64,000 nucleotides of DNA, taken from Propioniciclava tarda (lineage in GTDB: Bacteria > Actinomycetota > Actinomycetes > Propionibacteriales > Propionibacteriaceae). Positions 62,864-64,000 of this stretch are shown here, piece by piece (the first letter of the stretch is position 1; every line of letters starts with the position of its first letter). Location: assembly GCF_900182665.1 (NCBI RefSeq), contig NZ_FXTL01000013.1:1-64000 (forward strand), given 5' to 3'. The notes beneath the pieces are model-generated. The model was not told the DNA's origin, made no database searches, and saw only the letters and a list, made by a program, of their open reading frames with translations. The translations under genes were made by a program, and so were the position numbers.

Positions 62864-64000
62864 TCAGAGGGTCTTACGGACGCGGCGCGACAGCGCCGTC
62901 AGCAGTCCGCCGATGACCAAGGCCCAGAACGCCGAGCCGATACCGAAGACCTGAACGCCGGACGCCGCGACCGCCAGGGTGGTGATGGCCGGCAGGCGTT
63001 CGGCTTGGTTCTCCAACGCCTGGGACGCCGCGCCGGCGAGGCTGCCGAGCAGCGCGACGCCGGCGAGCCCGGCGAACAGGCCGGGAGGTGCAGCCTGGGC
63101 GGCCGCGACCACGAGCTGGGACGTGAGGCCGAACAGCACGTAGCCGATGCCGCAGGTGAGGGCCGCGATCCAGCGGCGGTTCCGGTCCTTGCCGGCCTCC
63201 TCGCCGGCGGCGAGGGCCGCGGCGATCGCCGACAGGTTGATGGCGTGGCCGCCGAAGAAGGCGCCCAGCGACGTCGCCGCACCGGTGTAGGCCAGCGCCG
63301 GACGCAGCGGCACCTCGTAGCCGAAGCTCTTCATGACCGTGACGCCGGGGATGTTCTGGCTTGTCATCGTGACCAGGTAGAGCGGCAACGCGAGGGCCAG
63401 GATCGCCTGCGGGGTGAACGCCGGGCTCACCCAGACCAGCGCGGGCAGGATCGGTGCGCCGGACGCCAGCCCGCCCGACGCGATGGTCTCGATGATGACC
63501 ACAACGAGGGCCGCGGGGACGGCCCAGCGGGGGATGAGGATGGCGGCGATCGCCCAGACTCCGATCATCGCGCCGATCGGAATCGGGCTCTTCTGTAGGT
63601 CGCGGAAGGGGGCCACGCACAGCGTCAGCAGGACGCCCGCGAGCATCGCGTTCGCCACCGAGTTCGGGATGCGTCGGACGGCGGCAGCCAGGGCGGGCAC
63701 AAAGCCGGTGATGGCCAGCAGGGCGCCCGTGACGATGAACGCGCCGACGGCGACGGCGAAGCCCCCTTGGGGGGCGACACTCGACGCGAGCAGGGCCGCG
63801 CCGGGGGTGGACCACGCGATGGTGATGGGCCTCTTGTACGCCAGCGCGAAGATGATGCAGCCGAGGCCCATCGTGACGCTGACCGCCAGCAGTCCGGACG
63901 CCGCCTGCGAGGCGTCCGCCCCGACGGCTCGAAGCCCGGCGATGACGACCGCGAAGCTGGACGAGAACCCGACGACGGCGGTGACCACCCCGGCCAGGAC
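62864..64000 (-). CDS. benE: BenE-family benzoate/proton symporter (5' end outside window)
   Basis: The visible 379 codons cover most of a BenE transporter (about 390-400 residues, 12 helices): VVGFSSSFAVVIAGLRAVGA, WSTPGAALL, VTMTSQNIPGVTVMKSFGY, LGAFFGGHAINLSAIAAAL and the final LTALSRRVRKTL. The frame is still open at the right edge, so the start lies beyond it. It ends 6 bases from hemQ, convergent. BenE proteins import benzoate; no catabolic gene is seen here. Confidence 0.85.
   Translation of the reverse strand, partial: VLAGVVTAVVGFSSSFAVVIAGLRAVGADASQAASGLLAVSVTMGLGCIIFALAYKRPITIAWSTPGAALLASSVAPQGGFAVAVGAFIVTGALLAITGFVPALAAAVRRIPNSVANAMLAGVLLTLCVAPFRDLQKSPIPIGAMIGVWAIAAILIPRWAVPAALVVVIIETIASGGLASGAPILPALVWVSPAFTPQAILALALPLYLVTMTSQNIPGVTVMKSFGYEVPLRPALAYTGAATSLGAFFGGHAINLSAIAAALAAGEEAGKDRNRRWIAALTCGIGYVLFGLTSQLVVAAAQAAPPGLFAGLAGVALLGSLAGAASQALENQAERLPAITTLAVAASGVQVFGIGSAFWALVIGGLLTALSRRVRKTL

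Overview
The window is high-GC (about 70% by eye) chromosomal DNA of an actinobacterium. Mycothiol S-conjugate amidase, a coproporphyrin-type heme pathway (ferrochelatase plus HemQ, fused HemC-HemD), pyruvate phosphate dikinase and TANNNT promoters placed directly at start codons all point to Actinobacteria. A member of the Propionibacteriales/Propionibacteriaceae is my best guess, but that is inference, not a database result.

Layout. Positions 1-4050 are a scarred accessory patch: the end of an unidentified insertion sequence, an IS110-type element it interrupts, two broken glycosyltransferase genes, a 5'-truncated secreted-protein gene fused head to head with one of them, and an intact IS630-type element. 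The patch looks like a decayed surface-polysaccharide locus. From 4045 to about 8600 come a GPH sugar symporter, a GH1 beta-glucosidase, a YwiC-like membrane protein and an RNA guanine methyltransferase. Next are ppdK (8675-11320), deoC, a GtrA/GT39-type pair, a TM2 protein, a zinc alcohol dehydrogenase, an OmpR-type two-component system, and small metabolic genes (acylphosphatase, CBS protein, metB). After these come an EcsC protein, proline dehydrogenase, TerC, a HAD phosphatase, a fused acyl/acetyl-CoA carboxyltransferase and ung.

The block 29852-46289 (greA, DUF4307, mca, small membrane protein, DUF255/YyaL, isoprenyl transferase, phoH2-like, DUF4245, xseB-xseA, ispH) resembles the order of M. 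tuberculosis Rv1080c-Rv1110, interrupted here by a 2-hydroxyacid dehydrogenase, a GH31 alpha-glucosidase, an FprA-like reductase and others.

The block 49110-62857 holds almost the whole route from glutamyl-tRNA to heme: hemL, hemB, hemCD, hemG/hemY, hemE on the minus strand and hemA, hemH, hemQ on the plus strand. A trypsin-like PDZ protease, a secreted endopeptidase-like protein, a P-loop kinase-like protein and an unknown gene (57939-58535), translationally coupled between hemE and hemG, are interspersed. The window ends inside a BenE-type transporter.

Across the host DNA two genome-scale signals stand out. The first is a very dense non-palindromic motif GGACGCC/GGCGTCC, about 7 per kb in hand-counted samples, absent from both insertion sequences. 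The second is a set of about 19 genes whose start codon lies 6-8 bases after a -10-like hexamer with no Shine-Dalgarno sequence (predicted leaderless mRNAs). A dispersed inverted repeat around TTCGACAAGCTCAGCCAACG occupies several intergenic gaps. No rRNA, tRNA or CRISPR array was seen.
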